Assembly (NCBI GenBank): GCA_963838795.1
Contig: CAWISL010000001.1
Span: forward strand, 248,001-312,000
Source of the DNA: JAIBJN01 sp963838795
Lineage (GTDB): Bacteria > Actinomycetota > Thermoleophilia > Gaiellales > Gaiellaceae
Direction: 5' to 3'
Length of the DNA stretch: 64,000 nucleotides
The position numbers and the translations under genes were made by a program. The notes below the pieces were generated by a model. The model ran no database searches. It worked only from the letters and a program-made list of their open reading frames with translations, and had not been told where the DNA came from. The first letter of the stretch is position 1; each line of letters begins with the position of its first letter. This document shows, one piece after another, positions 1 to 8,178 of this stretch.

Positions 1-581
1 GCGTCGTCCGGGAAGACGCCCTCCGGGAAGGTCGAGTGGTACAGGGCCAACGCCGGCTCGAGGTCGGCGTCGCCCCCACGGCGTACCTCGACGCCCTCGG
101 GCCCTTCGGCCACGGCTCGGTGCTCCTCGGGCGCGAGCCGGAAGACCGCCTTCGCCGCGCCGCGGGGGTGGAAGCCGCTGTGCTCGAGCAGGAGGCGGCC
201 GGAGACGTTCCGGGGCCCTACCGAGCCGACAACGGAGCTCCGGCCCTGCTCGACTGCGATCGCCACCGACGCGTCGAGCAGCTCGCTGCCGAGCTTCTGG
301 CCCCGGTAGCCGGGGGCGATCAGGGGGCCGAACAGGTCGGCATGGGTGAAGGCGCGCGGCACCTCGACGCCGCCGAAGCCGACCACCTGCCCGTCCTCGA
401 CGTCGACCAGGAGCGTGCTCTCGGGCGGCTCGTCCCAGTCGGAGAGCTCGCTCTCTAGCTCGTCCAGCGACGCCCACAACGGGTTGCCGACCTGCTCCTC
501 CGGCCGGCCGAAGGCGCGGCGGGAGAGTTCGAGGACTGCCGGGATGTCGTCCCGGCTGAAGCTACGCAGGCTGCTGGCCAC
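1..581 (-). CDS. GNAT-family N-acetyltransferase, two-domain, 3' part cut by window edge
   Basis: The minus-strand frame begins with GTG at 581 and runs off the left edge without a stop. Its N-terminal region reads as a GNAT fold: an acidic strand (LLVDVEDGQVVGFGGV), then the acetyl-CoA loop region (APGYRGQKLGSELLDASV), then VGPRNVSGRLLLEHSGF, typical of GNAT motif B. A second GNAT-like segment starts near residue 165, so the protein is probably a tandem GNAT. Its start overlaps the end of pgsA by 20 bases, which suggests translational coupling. The substrate is unknown. Confidence 0.75.
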   Translation of the reverse strand, partial: MASSLRSFSRDDIPAVLELSRRAFGRPEEQVGNPLWASLDELESELSDWDEPPESTLLVDVEDGQVVGFGGVEVPRAFTHADLFGPLIAPGYRGQKLGSELLDASVAIAVEQGRSSVVGSVGPRNVSGRLLLEHSGFHPRGAAKAVFRLAPEEHRAVAEGPEGVEVRRGGDADLEPALALYHSTFPEGVFPDD

Positions 582-1101
582 GAAGGAGTCGGGGTGCGCT
601 GCGAGCGTAGTCGAGACCGGAGACCCACGTCAGGACGAGGGCGACGAGCATCGCCCACCACGCCACGACGTCGTCGAACGCTCCCGCGGCTGCGAGGCCT
701 CCGAGGCCGGCTGCCAGCGCCTGGGCCCACGTCTTCAGCTTGCCGAGGTCGCGCGCGCCGATGACGACCCCGCGCTCGAGCGCTGCGAGCCGCAGCCCGG
801 TGACGAGAAACTCGCGGGCGATCACGGCCGCGACCATCCAGGCCGGCAGCACGCGGCCGACGAGCATGATCAGCGCCGTCATCACGAGGAGCTTGTCGGC
901 CACCGGATCGAGGATGCGGCCGAGGTCGGAGGTGCGATTGTTCCTCCGGGCCCACCAGCCGTCCACCCAGTCGGTCGACATCGCCACGGCGAACACCGCC
1001 GTCGCCCAGTAGTCGTGGTTCGGAAAGTCCCACGCGAAGAGGACGATCACGACCGGGACCGCAGCCGCCCGGGCGACGGTCAGGTGGTCGGCGAAGGTCA
1101 T
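562..1101 (-). CDS. pgsA: CDP-diacylglycerol--glycerol-3-phosphate 3-phosphatidyltransferase
   Basis: This integral membrane enzyme makes phosphatidylglycerol phosphate from CDP-diacylglycerol and glycerol-3-phosphate, the committed step to acidic phospholipids. The CDP-alcohol phosphatidyltransferase signature is visible as D-W-x-D-G-W-W-A-R...G-R-x-L-D-P-x-A-D-K-L, followed by several hydrophobic helices. The 179-residue length fits the family. The start MTFADHLTVARA is preferred because PgsA proteins begin just before the L-T-x-x-R motif; ATGs at 1122 and further upstream are possible. The start lies only 19 bases from the divergent carboxylase gene, so the two promoters must overlap. Confidence 0.88.
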   Translation of the reverse strand: MTFADHLTVARAAAVPVVIVLFAWDFPNHDYWATAVFAVAMSTDWVDGWWARRNNRTSDLGRILDPVADKLLVMTALIMLVGRVLPAWMVAAVIAREFLVTGLRLAALERGVVIGARDLGKLKTWAQALAAGLGGLAAAGAFDDVVAWWAMLVALVLTWVSGLDYARSAPRLLRGQQPA

Positions 1102-1120
1102 GGGGGCAGAATACGCCGAC

Positions 1121-2887
1121 ATGACTTCCTTCCGGACCGTGCTGGTCGCCAACCGCGGCGAGATCGCCATCCGGGTGTTCCGGACGCTGCGGGAGCTCGG
1201 GATCCGCGCCGCCGGGGTCTATTCGGAGGCAGACCGCGGCTCGCTCCACGTCGCGCTGGCCGACGAGGCCTTCCTGCTCGGCCCGGGAGCTCCAGCCGAG
1301 AGCTACCTCCACGAGGAGCGGGTCCTCGCGGCTGCGGTCCGGGCCGGGGCCGACGCGATTCATCCCGGCTACGGCTTTCTCGCGGAGAACGCCTCGTTCG
1401 CCCGGGCGGTCGAGGCGGCAGGCCTCGTCTGGATCGGCCCGCCGCCGGAGGCAATCGAGGCGATGGGCTCGAAGGTGGAGGCGCGGAGGCTGATGGCGGC
1501 GGCCGGGGTGCCGGTCATCCCCGGGACGATCGAGCCGGTCTCGTCCGTGGCCGAGATCCACGCCGTCGGGGACGAGCACGGCTGGCCGCTGGCGATCAAG
1601 GCCTCGGCCGGCGGGGGCGGCAAGGGGCTCAAGGTGGTGCGCTCCCCCGACGAGGCCGAGCGTGCGCTCGCCTCCGCTCAGCGCGAGGGCGAGTCCTACT
1701 TCGCCGACGCCACTGTGTACGTGGAGCGCTTTCTCGAGGATCCGCGCCACGTCGAGGTGCAGGTGCTCGCCGACGCGCACGGCGCTGTGGTGCATCTCGG
1801 CGAGCGCGACTGCACGATTCAGCGCCGGCACCAGAAGCTGGTCGAGGAGACGCCCTCGCCGGCGGTCGGGCCGGAGCTCCGCGAGCGGATCGGCGCGATC
1901 GCCCTCGACGCCACCAGGGCGGTCGGCTACCGCGGCGCCGGAACGCTCGAGGGCCTCCTCGATCGCGACGGCAACTACTTCTTCCTCGAGATGAACACCC
2001 GGATCCAGGTGGAGCACACGGTCACCGAGCTCGCCACCGGCATCGATCTCGTGCGCGAGCAGGTGCTGGTCGCCGCCGGCGAGCCGCTTTCCTTCGCCCA
2101 GGGGGACGTTCGGGTCACCGGTCACGCCATCGAGTGCCGGATCAACGCGGAGGACCCCGCGGCAGGCTTCCTGCCGACGCCCGGGACGATCACGGCCTAC
2201 CGGGAGCCGGCCGGGCCGGGCGTGAGGGTCGACTCGGGCGTGACGGCGGGCTCGGAGGTCGTCGGCCTGTACGACCCGCTCGTCGCGAAGCTCGTCGTCT
2301 GGGACGTCGACCGCGAGCACGCCCGCCGGCGCATGCTCCGCGCCCTGGGCGAGTACACGATCGAGGGCGTGACGACCCTGATCGGGTTCCATCGCGCCCT
2401 CCTCCAGCATCCGTGCTTCGTCGCCGGCGAGACGTGCTTCGGGCTCGTGGAGGCGATCGCCGAGGGCGTGGAGGCCGAGGCCGGCCTGCCGAGCGCGCCG
2501 GCTCCGGCCCGTCTCCGCGAGGAGGTCGTGGGGGTCGAGCTGGACGGGCGCCGTTTCGAGGTCTCACTGCTCCGCCCGGAGCCTCCGCACGCCGAGCTAG
2601 CGCGCCGCCGCCGCGAGCGGAACGCCGACGGCGGACGCCACGGAGCTGCGCGCGAGGCCGTGGTCAGCCCGATGCAGGGCACCGTGCTCGCCGTCGAGGT
2701 GGGCGAGGGCGACACGGTGCGCGAGGGCCAGGTGATCTGCGTCGTGGAGGCGATGAAGATGGAGAACGAGATCACCGCCCATCGGCCGGGCGAGATCACC
2801 GGCCTCTCCGTCGCGCCCGGCGAGCCGGTGACGACGGGGCAGGTGATCTGCGTCGTCGCCCAGGCGGGCGAGGACGAACCCAAGTAG
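1121..2887 (+). CDS. Acyl-CoA carboxylase alpha subunit (biotin carboxylase + biotin carrier)
   Basis: This 588-residue subunit carboxylates biotin using ATP and bicarbonate, supplying an acetyl- or propionyl-CoA carboxyltransferase. An N-terminal carboxylase domain begins VLVANRGEIAIRVFRT. The ATP-grasp glycine loop KASAGGGGKGLK lies near residue 165, and the catalytic region FLEMNTRIQVEHTVTE near 290. The C-terminal biotinyl domain carries the EAMKMENE lysine near residue 545. Start ATG 1121 directly precedes the conserved VLVANRGEIA; the in-frame ATG at 1100 would add seven poor residues. No carboxyltransferase gene lies beside it, so the beta subunit must be encoded elsewhere. Confidence 0.92.
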   Translation: MTSFRTVLVANRGEIAIRVFRTLRELGIRAAGVYSEADRGSLHVALADEAFLLGPGAPAESYLHEERVLAAAVRAGADAIHPGYGFLAENASFARAVEAAGLVWIGPPPEAIEAMGSKVEARRLMAAAGVPVIPGTIEPVSSVAEIHAVGDEHGWPLAIKASAGGGGKGLKVVRSPDEAERALASAQREGESYFADATVYVERFLEDPRHVEVQVLADAHGAVVHLGERDCTIQRRHQKLVEETPSPAVGPELRERIGAIALDATRAVGYRGAGTLEGLLDRDGNYFFLEMNTRIQVEHTVTELATGIDLVREQVLVAAGEPLSFAQGDVRVTGHAIECRINAEDPAAGFLPTPGTITAYREPAGPGVRVDSGVTAGSEVVGLYDPLVAKLVVWDVDREHARRRMLRALGEYTIEGVTTLIGFHRALLQHPCFVAGETCFGLVEAIAEGVEAEAGLPSAPAPARLREEVVGVELDGRRFEVSLLRPEPPHAELARRRRERNADGGRHGAAREAVVSPMQGTVLAVEVGEGDTVREGQVICVVEAMKMENEITAHRPGEITGLSVAPGEPVTTGQVICVVAQAGEDEPK

Positions 2888-2909
2888 CAGGCTGTTACTT
2901 GGGCGTGTC

Positions 2910-2927
2910 TGTAAGGGCCGCCTTACA
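2910..2927. promoter_or_regulatory. Perfect palindrome, iron-regulator-like operator (copy 1)
   Basis: The 18-base site is TGTAAGG-GCCG-CCTTACA, two perfect 7-base arms around 4 bases. It lies just upstream of a TACGCT hexamer (2935-2940) and the GTG of the sucrase/ferredoxin-like gene, a classical repressor position. Nearly the same site precedes the EfeO/FTR1 iron-uptake genes at 43573. DtxR/IdeR-family boxes have a similar purine-rich inverted form, so control by an iron-responsive regulator is inferred. No regulator gene is seen in the window. Confidence 0.6.
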
Positions 2928-2946
2928 TCTCGGCTACGCTAGGTTC

Positions 2947-3873
2947 GTGGCGGTGAGCGCGCAGCCGAGGACGAGCAGTCGCAACCGTGCGTTGTGCGCG
3001 GCGGTCTCGAGCGCGAGCGCCGAGCAGCTGGCCGCGACGGCAAGCCGGATCGACAACTGGATCCTGCTCGAGTACCGCGGGATGTGGGACCGGGACGTGC
3101 TCGGGGGCTGCCTTCTCTCGGACGGGCTGAAGGCTCACGTGAGAGACCAGCTGCGGGCCCTGGGCCCGTCGCGACTCCTGTTCGTCAAGAAGCCTGAGCG
3201 CCGAGCGGACGCACGGCGGCGGGTCTGGTTCGGGACGTCCAAGCCGGGCGCGGAGCGCTTCTTCCAGCTGGAGGTCGACCACCTGAACGACCTCGCCGAT
3301 TTCGACTTCGCGGCCGCGCTGGCGGGCGGCGAGCCGCCGGCCGTTCCTCTCGATCACCCGCTGCTCGTCGTCTGCACCCACGGCAAGCGCGACCGCTGCT
3401 GTGCGAAGAACGGACGGCCCATCTACGACGCTCTGCGGCGGGAGACGGAGACGGGGTGGGTCTGGCAGTCGACGCATGTCGGCGGCGACCGCTTCGCGGG
3501 CAACGTGGTGGTCTTCCCGCAAGCCCTGTACTACGGGCGAGTCGAGCCCGGCGACGCCGCGGCGCTGCTCCGCGCCAACGCCGAGGGCAGGATCGAGCTG
3601 GAGCGCTACCGCGGTCGGGCCGCCTACAGCTTTCAGGTGCAAGCGGCGGAGCACAGCCTCCGGGAGGCCGAGGGCCTGCTCGGCATCGACGACCTCGCCC
3701 TCGTGGGTTCCCGGCGCACGGGAGAGGACGCGTGGCGCGTGCGCTTCCGGAGCGCGGGCGGTCGCGTCCACGCGGTCGACGTGATCGCCGAGCTTGCCGA
3801 CGAGCCGGTCTTCCTCACCTGCGGCGCGGCGGAGCCAACGCGCCCTCGCCGCTTCGTCGCCAGGATCAGATAA
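2947..3873 (+). CDS. Sucrase/ferredoxin-like family protein (thioredoxin-fold Fe-S protein)
   Basis: A 308-residue protein of the sucraseferredoxin-like family. It opens with the family pattern CAAVS...GTASR-like (here ATASRIDNWILLEYRG). Near residue 140 it has VCTHGKRDRCCAKNG, the Cys-x6-CC part of a thioredoxin-like [2Fe-2S] site, followed by STHVGGDRFAGNVVVFP, which holds the conserved HxGGxRFA. It is probably a cytoplasmic redox protein; its partner is unknown. The GTG start at 2947 sits 6 bases after TACGCT, fitting leaderless initiation. The palindrome at 2910 suggests iron control. Confidence 0.8.
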   Translation: MAVSAQPRTSSRNRALCAAVSSASAEQLAATASRIDNWILLEYRGMWDRDVLGGCLLSDGLKAHVRDQLRALGPSRLLFVKKPERRADARRRVWFGTSKPGAERFFQLEVDHLNDLADFDFAAALAGGEPPAVPLDHPLLVVCTHGKRDRCCAKNGRPIYDALRRETETGWVWQSTHVGGDRFAGNVVVFPQALYYGRVEPGDAAALLRANAEGRIELERYRGRAAYSFQVQAAEHSLREAEGLLGIDDLALVGSRRTGEDAWRVRFRSAGGRVHAVDVIAELADEPVFLTCGAAEPTRPRRFVARIR

Positions 3874-5029
3874 CCCGCAGGAACCCCTCGCGGACGAGGC
3901 GCCGGACGAGAACGAGCCGACCCGCCTCGTCGAGGTCGCCCGGGAGCTCGGAGGGGCTAAAGGGCTCATGCGCCTCGAAGCAGGCCACGACCTCCGGCCG
4001 GGCGTGCTCCGGGAAGCGGAGCTCCCTGCCCTCGAAGACGAGCGCGACCCCTTCCCCGTCCTCCTCGAGATCCGCGATCACGGTGATGCGCCGCACCACC
4101 GGAGTGTCGACGTCGAGCCGCTCGAGCGCCCGGAGCTGGGAGAGCCCGTCCTCGCGGAGCGGCCGGCGGGTGTCGAGGAAGCGTCGCCGCTGACGCCGCT
4201 CCACCTCCCCGGGCGCCAGCTGCGCCCGGAGCTCCTCCACGATCGCGTCAGCCTCGTCGCCGTCGAGACCACGACGGAGCGACGCGTCGCCCTCCAGCGG
4301 CTGCAGCGCCGCCCTGGCCGCGTCCACCCACGTGTAGGCGTTGATCCCGATCGTGAGATGGAGGGAGTCGGTCTCCGACGTCTCCGCCTGGTGCAACCAG
4401 CCGCGCGGAAGGTAGAGCGTGTCCCCGGCGCGGAGGACGATGTCGTCCGTCGGCTCGCCCTCGTCGCCGAGCGACTTCGAGTAGCGCTGGTGCTTGAGCG
4501 GGAGCTCAAGGAGCGGCTCGTACAGGAGCCAGCGCTTCTCGCCGGCGACCTGGAGGACGAGCACGTCGTGCGTGTCGTGGTGCACGGCGAACCCCTGGGA
4601 GCCCCGCGGGGTGAAGTACGAGTTCGCCTGCACTCCGAGGCCGAACGCGTCCTCGAGCAGCCGGCAGAAGACCGCCAGTGGCTGCCAGTTGACGTGCAGC
4701 GCCTGCAGGACGATGGTCGCGCCCGCTTCCCACTCGGCCAGGACGCGCTCGACGTCGGCGGCCTTCGTGAAGGCGGGTCGCCAACGGACGTCGCTCGTGT
4801 AGGAGGCGACGTCGAGCTGCCCTCCCTCGCGGACGAGCCGGAAGGCCGGGTAGCGGATTCCTGTGGAGCAGACGAGCCGCTCGACGTCGGCCTCGGACAG
4901 GAGGTCGTCGAAACGACCCGGCTCGCCGCGGGGGACGACGAGCGGCCGCCGCTCCCAGTGCTCGGCGAAGAACCTCTCGCGGCCGACCGGCTCGAGGCAG
5001 CGTGCGAGCGCGGCGTCGGAGCCCGCGCT
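3866..5029 (-). CDS. JmjC/cupin-4 type 2-oxoglutarate-dependent oxygenase; start codon unresolved
   Basis: The C-terminal part holds a double-stranded beta-helix with HHDTHDVLVLQVAGEKRW (HxD iron ligands, then a 2-oxoglutarate-binding Lys) and LPRGWLHQAETS (distal His). This matches the ribosomal-oxygenase-like JmjC/cupin_4 family, which hydroxylates protein side chains. Homologous sequence extends upstream to codon 5029 (about 387 codons: ALARCLEPVGRERFFAEHWE and onward). That 5' part has no ATG, GTG or TTG in frame; the first is a GTG near 4633, inside the domain. The frame is open back to a TGA that overlaps the start of the small upstream ORF, so a +1 shift from that ORF, a rare start codon or a sequence error is needed. 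Confidence 0.78.
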   Translation of the reverse strand, partial: SAGSDAALARCLEPVGRERFFAEHWERRPLVVPRGEPGRFDDLLSEADVERLVCSTGIRYPAFRLVREGGQLDVASYTSDVRWRPAFTKAADVERVLAEWEAGATIVLQALHVNWQPLAVFCRLLEDAFGLGVQANSYFTPRGSQGFAVHHDTHDVLVLQVAGEKRWLLYEPLLELPLKHQRYSKSLGDEGEPTDDIVLRAGDTLYLPRGWLHQAETSETDSLHLTIGINAYTWVDAARAALQPLEGDASLRRGLDGDEADAIVEELRAQLAPGEVERRQRRRFLDTRRPLREDGLSQLRALERLDVDTPVVRRITVIADLEEDGEGVALVFEGRELRFPEHARPEVVACFEAHEPFSPSELPGDLDEAGRLVLVRRLVREGFLRVI

Positions 5030-5204
5030 ACGCGTCGGTGTCGTCTGCGTCTGCGTCGGTAGCGTCCGTGTCGGCGTCGTCCGCGTCGGTGTCGGTCGCG
5101 TCGCCGTCGGTCGTGTCGGTGTCGTCGCCGTCCGCGTCGGCCTGCGGCTCGAGGCGCCCGTCCTCGCCGATCCTGCGGATGTCGTCGTCGTGGAGCGTGC
5201 TCAT
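5028..5204 (-). CDS. Small acidic Asp/Thr-repeat protein (58 aa) upstream of JmjC cupin
   Basis: ATG at 5204 follows a strong ribosome site (GAGGAGGTAGCC then ATG). The N-terminal third, MSTLHDDDIRRIGEDGRLEP, is an ordinary leader-like sequence. The remainder is a repetitive tract built from D, T, A and G only (units such as DTD, DAD, DDTD) and ends in a TAG. The stop overlaps the first codons of the cupin homology in the +1 frame. It could be a substrate or precursor peptide for the neighbouring oxygenase, or the true N-terminus of that protein if the frame shifts. I do not recognise a family. Confidence 0.55.
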   Translation of the reverse strand: MSTLHDDDIRRIGEDGRLEPQADADGDDTDTTDGDATDTDADDADTDATDADADDTDA

Positions 5205-5321
5205 GGCTACCTCCTCTGAGGGGTCGGGGAGAACGCTACAGCGTCTGACCGTCTACCCGAAACGTGCGAGCCGGGAACCCTGCGACGTGATCGGCGAGGA
5301 CCGCCGTGGGTCGTCAGTCGA

Positions 5322-5924
5322 TCAAAGGGCCTGCGCGGCTGCGCAGACCGGGGCCTCGAGGCTGACCATGGCCGCGTCGTGCTGCCGGTCGAGGAGCTCG
5401 ACTGCCTCGGCCTTCGTGTCGAAGCCGTCGCGGTCGCTTGCGCGGCTGGCCTCGAGCGCGTCGTCGGCGAGGTCGATCATGCTGTGGTCGAGCGCGATCG
5501 CGCGGGCGGCGCCCTCCCGGAAGAGCCTCGGCGGCGTCAGCTCCTCGAAGTCCGCGGCAAAGTCGGCCTGAATCGCCCGCCACGCGCGGAGCCTGGCGAC
5601 TCGGGCCACCTCGGCCACGCGCGTCTCGAGTTCGCGGAGGCGCTCGTTGCGCTTCGCGCAGAGCTCGCTCAGATCGAGGATGTAGCGGCGTTCCGCCGTG
5701 GTGTGCTTCACGGCCTGGGGCGCATGGGTGCTGCCCGCCTCGATCCTGGCCGCGAACTCGGCTGCGTCCCGGGGCGGGGATTCGAAGAGCGTGCTCCCGA
5801 GCGCGACGGCGCCGCCGAGGGTGACGGCGATGAGGGCCAGGATCACAGCGGCCTTGACGAGCGTCTGCGCGAGTCTCACGGGTTGTCCCCAGCCCTGCAT
5901 CGCCCGTTCGCCCGCTTGCCTCAT
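5322..5924 (-). CDS. Hypothetical membrane-anchored protein
   Basis: A 200-residue protein with one N-terminal membrane segment (VKAAVILALIAVTLGGAVAL, about residues 24-43). A largely helical exported or cytoplasmic domain follows, with charged segments and two Cys near residues 89 and 193. The start at 5924 has no clear ribosome site; ATG at residue 9 is an alternative. No known family is recognised. It stands alone between the small acidic ORF and sucC. Confidence 0.55.
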   Translation of the reverse strand: MRQAGERAMQGWGQPVRLAQTLVKAAVILALIAVTLGGAVALGSTLFESPPRDAAEFAARIEAGSTHAPQAVKHTTAERRYILDLSELCAKRNERLRELETRVAEVARVARLRAWRAIQADFAADFEELTPPRLFREGAARAIALDHSMIDLADDALEASRASDRDGFDTKAEAVELLDRQHDAAMVSLEAPVCAAAQAL

Positions 5925-6025
5925 CGTCAGAACGAGTGATTGAAGCCTCAGAGCTCCTAACGCAATGAAGCGCCATGCCGGGCCATCTTTCGCCAGGAGC
6001 TCTTGGAGTAGACTCGCGCCCGGCC

Positions 6026-7165
6026 GTGGATCTCTACGAGTACCAGGGAAAGCAGCTCTTCGCGCGCGCAGGGATTCCCGTGTCGGAAGGGCGTCTGGCC
6101 ACGACTCCGGCCGAGGCGCGGGTGGCCGCGGAGGAGCTCGGCGGGCCGGTCGTGGTCAAGGCGCAGGTACTCGTCGGCGGCCGCGGCAAGGCCGGCGGCA
6201 TCAAGCTGGCCGACACGCCGGACGAGGCCGAGGCCCACGCGGCCGCGATCCTCGGCATGGACATCCGCGGCCACGTCGTCCGGCGGCTCTGGGTCGAGCG
6301 CGCGTCGGACATCGCCAAGGAGTACTACCTCTCGGTCACCTTCGACCGCGGCGAGAAGAAGCCGCTCTTCATGCTCACGACGGAGGGAGGCGTCGACATC
6401 GAGGAGGTCGCGGAGAAGCACCCCGAAGCGCTCGCCCGCCTGCACGTGGACCCACTTGTCGGCTCGCAGCCGTGGCAGGGGCGCTGGCTCGTCTTCACGG
6501 CTGGGATCGACGACCCCGGCGAGCAGAAGCAGGTCGCGGCGATCGTCGAGAAGCTCTACGAGGCCTTCGTCGGCTTCGATGCCATGCTCTGCGAGGTGAA
6601 CCCGCTGATCGTCACGCCTGAGGGGGAGGTGAAGGCGCTCGACTCGAAGTTCACCGTCGACGACAACGCGCTCTTCCGGCATCCCGACGTGGCCGAGATG
6701 CGCGACGTCGAGGCCGCCGACCCGCGCGAGCGGCTCGCGCGCGAGAAGGGTGTCACGTACGTGAAGCTGGACGGCGAGATCGGCATCCTCGGCAACGGCG
6801 CCGGTCTCGTCATGGGGACGTTGGACGTGATCGACCAGGTGGGAGGCCGTCCGGCGAACTTCTGCGACCTGGGCGGGGGAGGCGACGCGCAGGGCGTCGT
6901 CGACGCGCTCGAGGTGATCACCTCCGACGAGCAGGTGGAGGCGATCCTCTTCAACATCTTCGGCGGGATCACGCGCTGCGACGAGGTTGCCCGCGGCATC
7001 CTGGCCGCTCTGGGCCAGCTGGCGATCGAGCTTCCGATTGTCGTCAGGCTCGACGGCACCAACGCGGAGGAGGGCAGGCGGATGCTGATCGAGGCCGGCC
7101 CGCCCAACGTGCACGTCGAGGAGACGATGCTGTCGGCCGCGGAGCGGGTGGTGTCGCTCCGATGA
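6026..7165 (+). CDS. sucC: Succinyl-CoA synthetase beta subunit
   Basis: This TCA-cycle enzyme makes ATP or GTP from succinyl-CoA with SucD. The N-terminal ATP-grasp domain begins VDLYEYQGKQLFARAGIPV and has KAQVLVGGRGKAGGIK near residue 45. Family blocks EVNPLIV (about 190) and GNGAGLVMGTLDVI (about 255) and the CoA-ligase region ILFNIFGGITRCDEVA follow. It is 379 residues long, close to the usual size. GTG 6026 is chosen because it immediately precedes the conserved LYEYQ; TAGACT 11 bases upstream fits a leaderless promoter. sucD follows after 13 bases. Confidence 0.95.
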   Translation: MDLYEYQGKQLFARAGIPVSEGRLATTPAEARVAAEELGGPVVVKAQVLVGGRGKAGGIKLADTPDEAEAHAAAILGMDIRGHVVRRLWVERASDIAKEYYLSVTFDRGEKKPLFMLTTEGGVDIEEVAEKHPEALARLHVDPLVGSQPWQGRWLVFTAGIDDPGEQKQVAAIVEKLYEAFVGFDAMLCEVNPLIVTPEGEVKALDSKFTVDDNALFRHPDVAEMRDVEAADPRERLAREKGVTYVKLDGEIGILGNGAGLVMGTLDVIDQVGGRPANFCDLGGGGDAQGVVDALEVITSDEQVEAILFNIFGGITRCDEVARGILAALGQLAIELPIVVRLDGTNAEEGRRMLIEAGPPNVHVEETMLSAAERVVSLR

Positions 7166-7178
7166 GGCGGGCTCGCTA

Positions 7179-8057
7179 GTGGCGATCATCGTCGACCGCG
7201 ACACGCGCCTGGTCGTCCAGGGAATCACCGGCCGCGAGGGCTCCTTCCACGCGACCCGGAACCTGCGCTACGGCACGAACGTCGTCGCCGGCGTCACCCC
7301 GGGCAAGGGCGGCGAGAGCGTCGAGGGGATCCCGGTCTTCGACACGGTTCGGGACGCGGTCGCCGAGGCGAGCCCGAACACGGCCATGGTCTTCGTCCCG
7401 GCGCGCTTCGCCGCCGACGCGATCTACGAGGCGGTCGATGCGGGGATCGAGACCGTCATCTGCATCACGGAGGGGATTCCCGCCCACGACATGCTTCGCG
7501 TCTACAACTACGTGCGCCCGCGCGGCGTCACGCTGGTGGGCCCGAACTGCCCCGGCGTCCTCTCCCCCGGCAAGGCGAACGTGGGGATCATTCCTGCCGA
7601 GATCTTCAGCGAGGGCCCGGTTGGGCTCGTCTCCAGGTCCGGCACGCTCACGTACCAGATCGGACATGAATTGACGCAGTTGGGAATCGGCCAGTCGACG
7701 ATCGTGGGGATCGGGGGGGACCCCGTCGTCGGGTCGTCGTTCATCGACATCCTCGCCCGCTTCGAGGCGGATCCCGAGACCGAGATCGTGGTCATGGTCG
7801 GGGAGATCGGTGGCTCCGAAGAGGAAAAGGCCGCCGAGTTCATCGGCGCCGAGATGACGAAGCCGGTCGTCGCCTACATCGCCGGCTTCACGGCGCCGCC
7901 GGGCAAGACGATGGGCCACGCAGGCGCAATCATCTCGGGAAGCGCCGGCACAGCGCGGGCGAAAAAGGACGCGCTCGAGGCCCGTGGCGTCCGCGTCGGG
8001 ACGAACCCGACCGAGGTCGCCCGCCTGGCGGCCGAGGTCGCCGGCGTTCTCGACTAG
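7179..8057 (+). CDS. sucD: Succinyl-CoA synthetase alpha subunit
   Basis: The 292-residue alpha subunit carries the CoA-binding Rossmann domain (VVQGITGREGSFHA; VAGVTPGKGG), the NCPG loop (GPNCPGVLSPG near residue 125) and the active-site phosphohistidine segment GHAGAIISGSAGTA near residue 247. It starts at a GTG 13 bases after sucC, forming a sucCD operon. Its TAG stop is part of the CTAG that opens a palindromic repeat element, which may act as the 3' end of the transcript. Confidence 0.95.
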   Translation: MAIIVDRDTRLVVQGITGREGSFHATRNLRYGTNVVAGVTPGKGGESVEGIPVFDTVRDAVAEASPNTAMVFVPARFAADAIYEAVDAGIETVICITEGIPAHDMLRVYNYVRPRGVTLVGPNCPGVLSPGKANVGIIPAEIFSEGPVGLVSRSGTLTYQIGHELTQLGIGQSTIVGIGGDPVVGSSFIDILARFEADPETEIVVMVGEIGGSEEEKAAEFIGAEMTKPVVAYIAGFTAPPGKTMGHAGAIISGSAGTARAKKDALEARGVRVGTNPTEVARLAAEVAGVLD

Positions 8058-8113
8058 GAGGGCTTGGCGGAATAGTGCTCGGCACAGCGGCCATTTCGCC
8101 AAAACCCTCCTAG
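8054..8113. repeat. Type-1 palindromic element, short copy (C)
   Basis: A 60-base element with terminal inverted repeats, CTAGGAGGGCTTGGCGGAAT on the left and the complement of ATTTCGCCAAAACCCTCCTAG on the right. The ends match those of the longer copies at 14246 and 62022, but the middle is deleted. The first TAG is the stop codon of sucD. A further half-copy of the left end follows at 8114-8132 (AGGAGGGCTTGGCGGAAC). The element can form a strong hairpin and may double as terminator. Confidence 0.75.
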
Positions 8114-8178
8114 CAGGAGGGCTTGGCGGAACTGACCCGCGGCGAGCGCTCAAGCCCAACGGGCCTGCGGCCGACGTC

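Noticed and set aside
455..2410. Long minus-strand open frame opposite the carboxylase gene
   Set aside because: High-GC sequence leaves antisense frames open. Composition is not protein-like and the plus-strand carboxylase is complete.
5028..5204. Repetitive GAC/ACC-type tract considered as CRISPR
   Set aside because: Codon-period repeats without spacers; it is coding (Asp/Thr).
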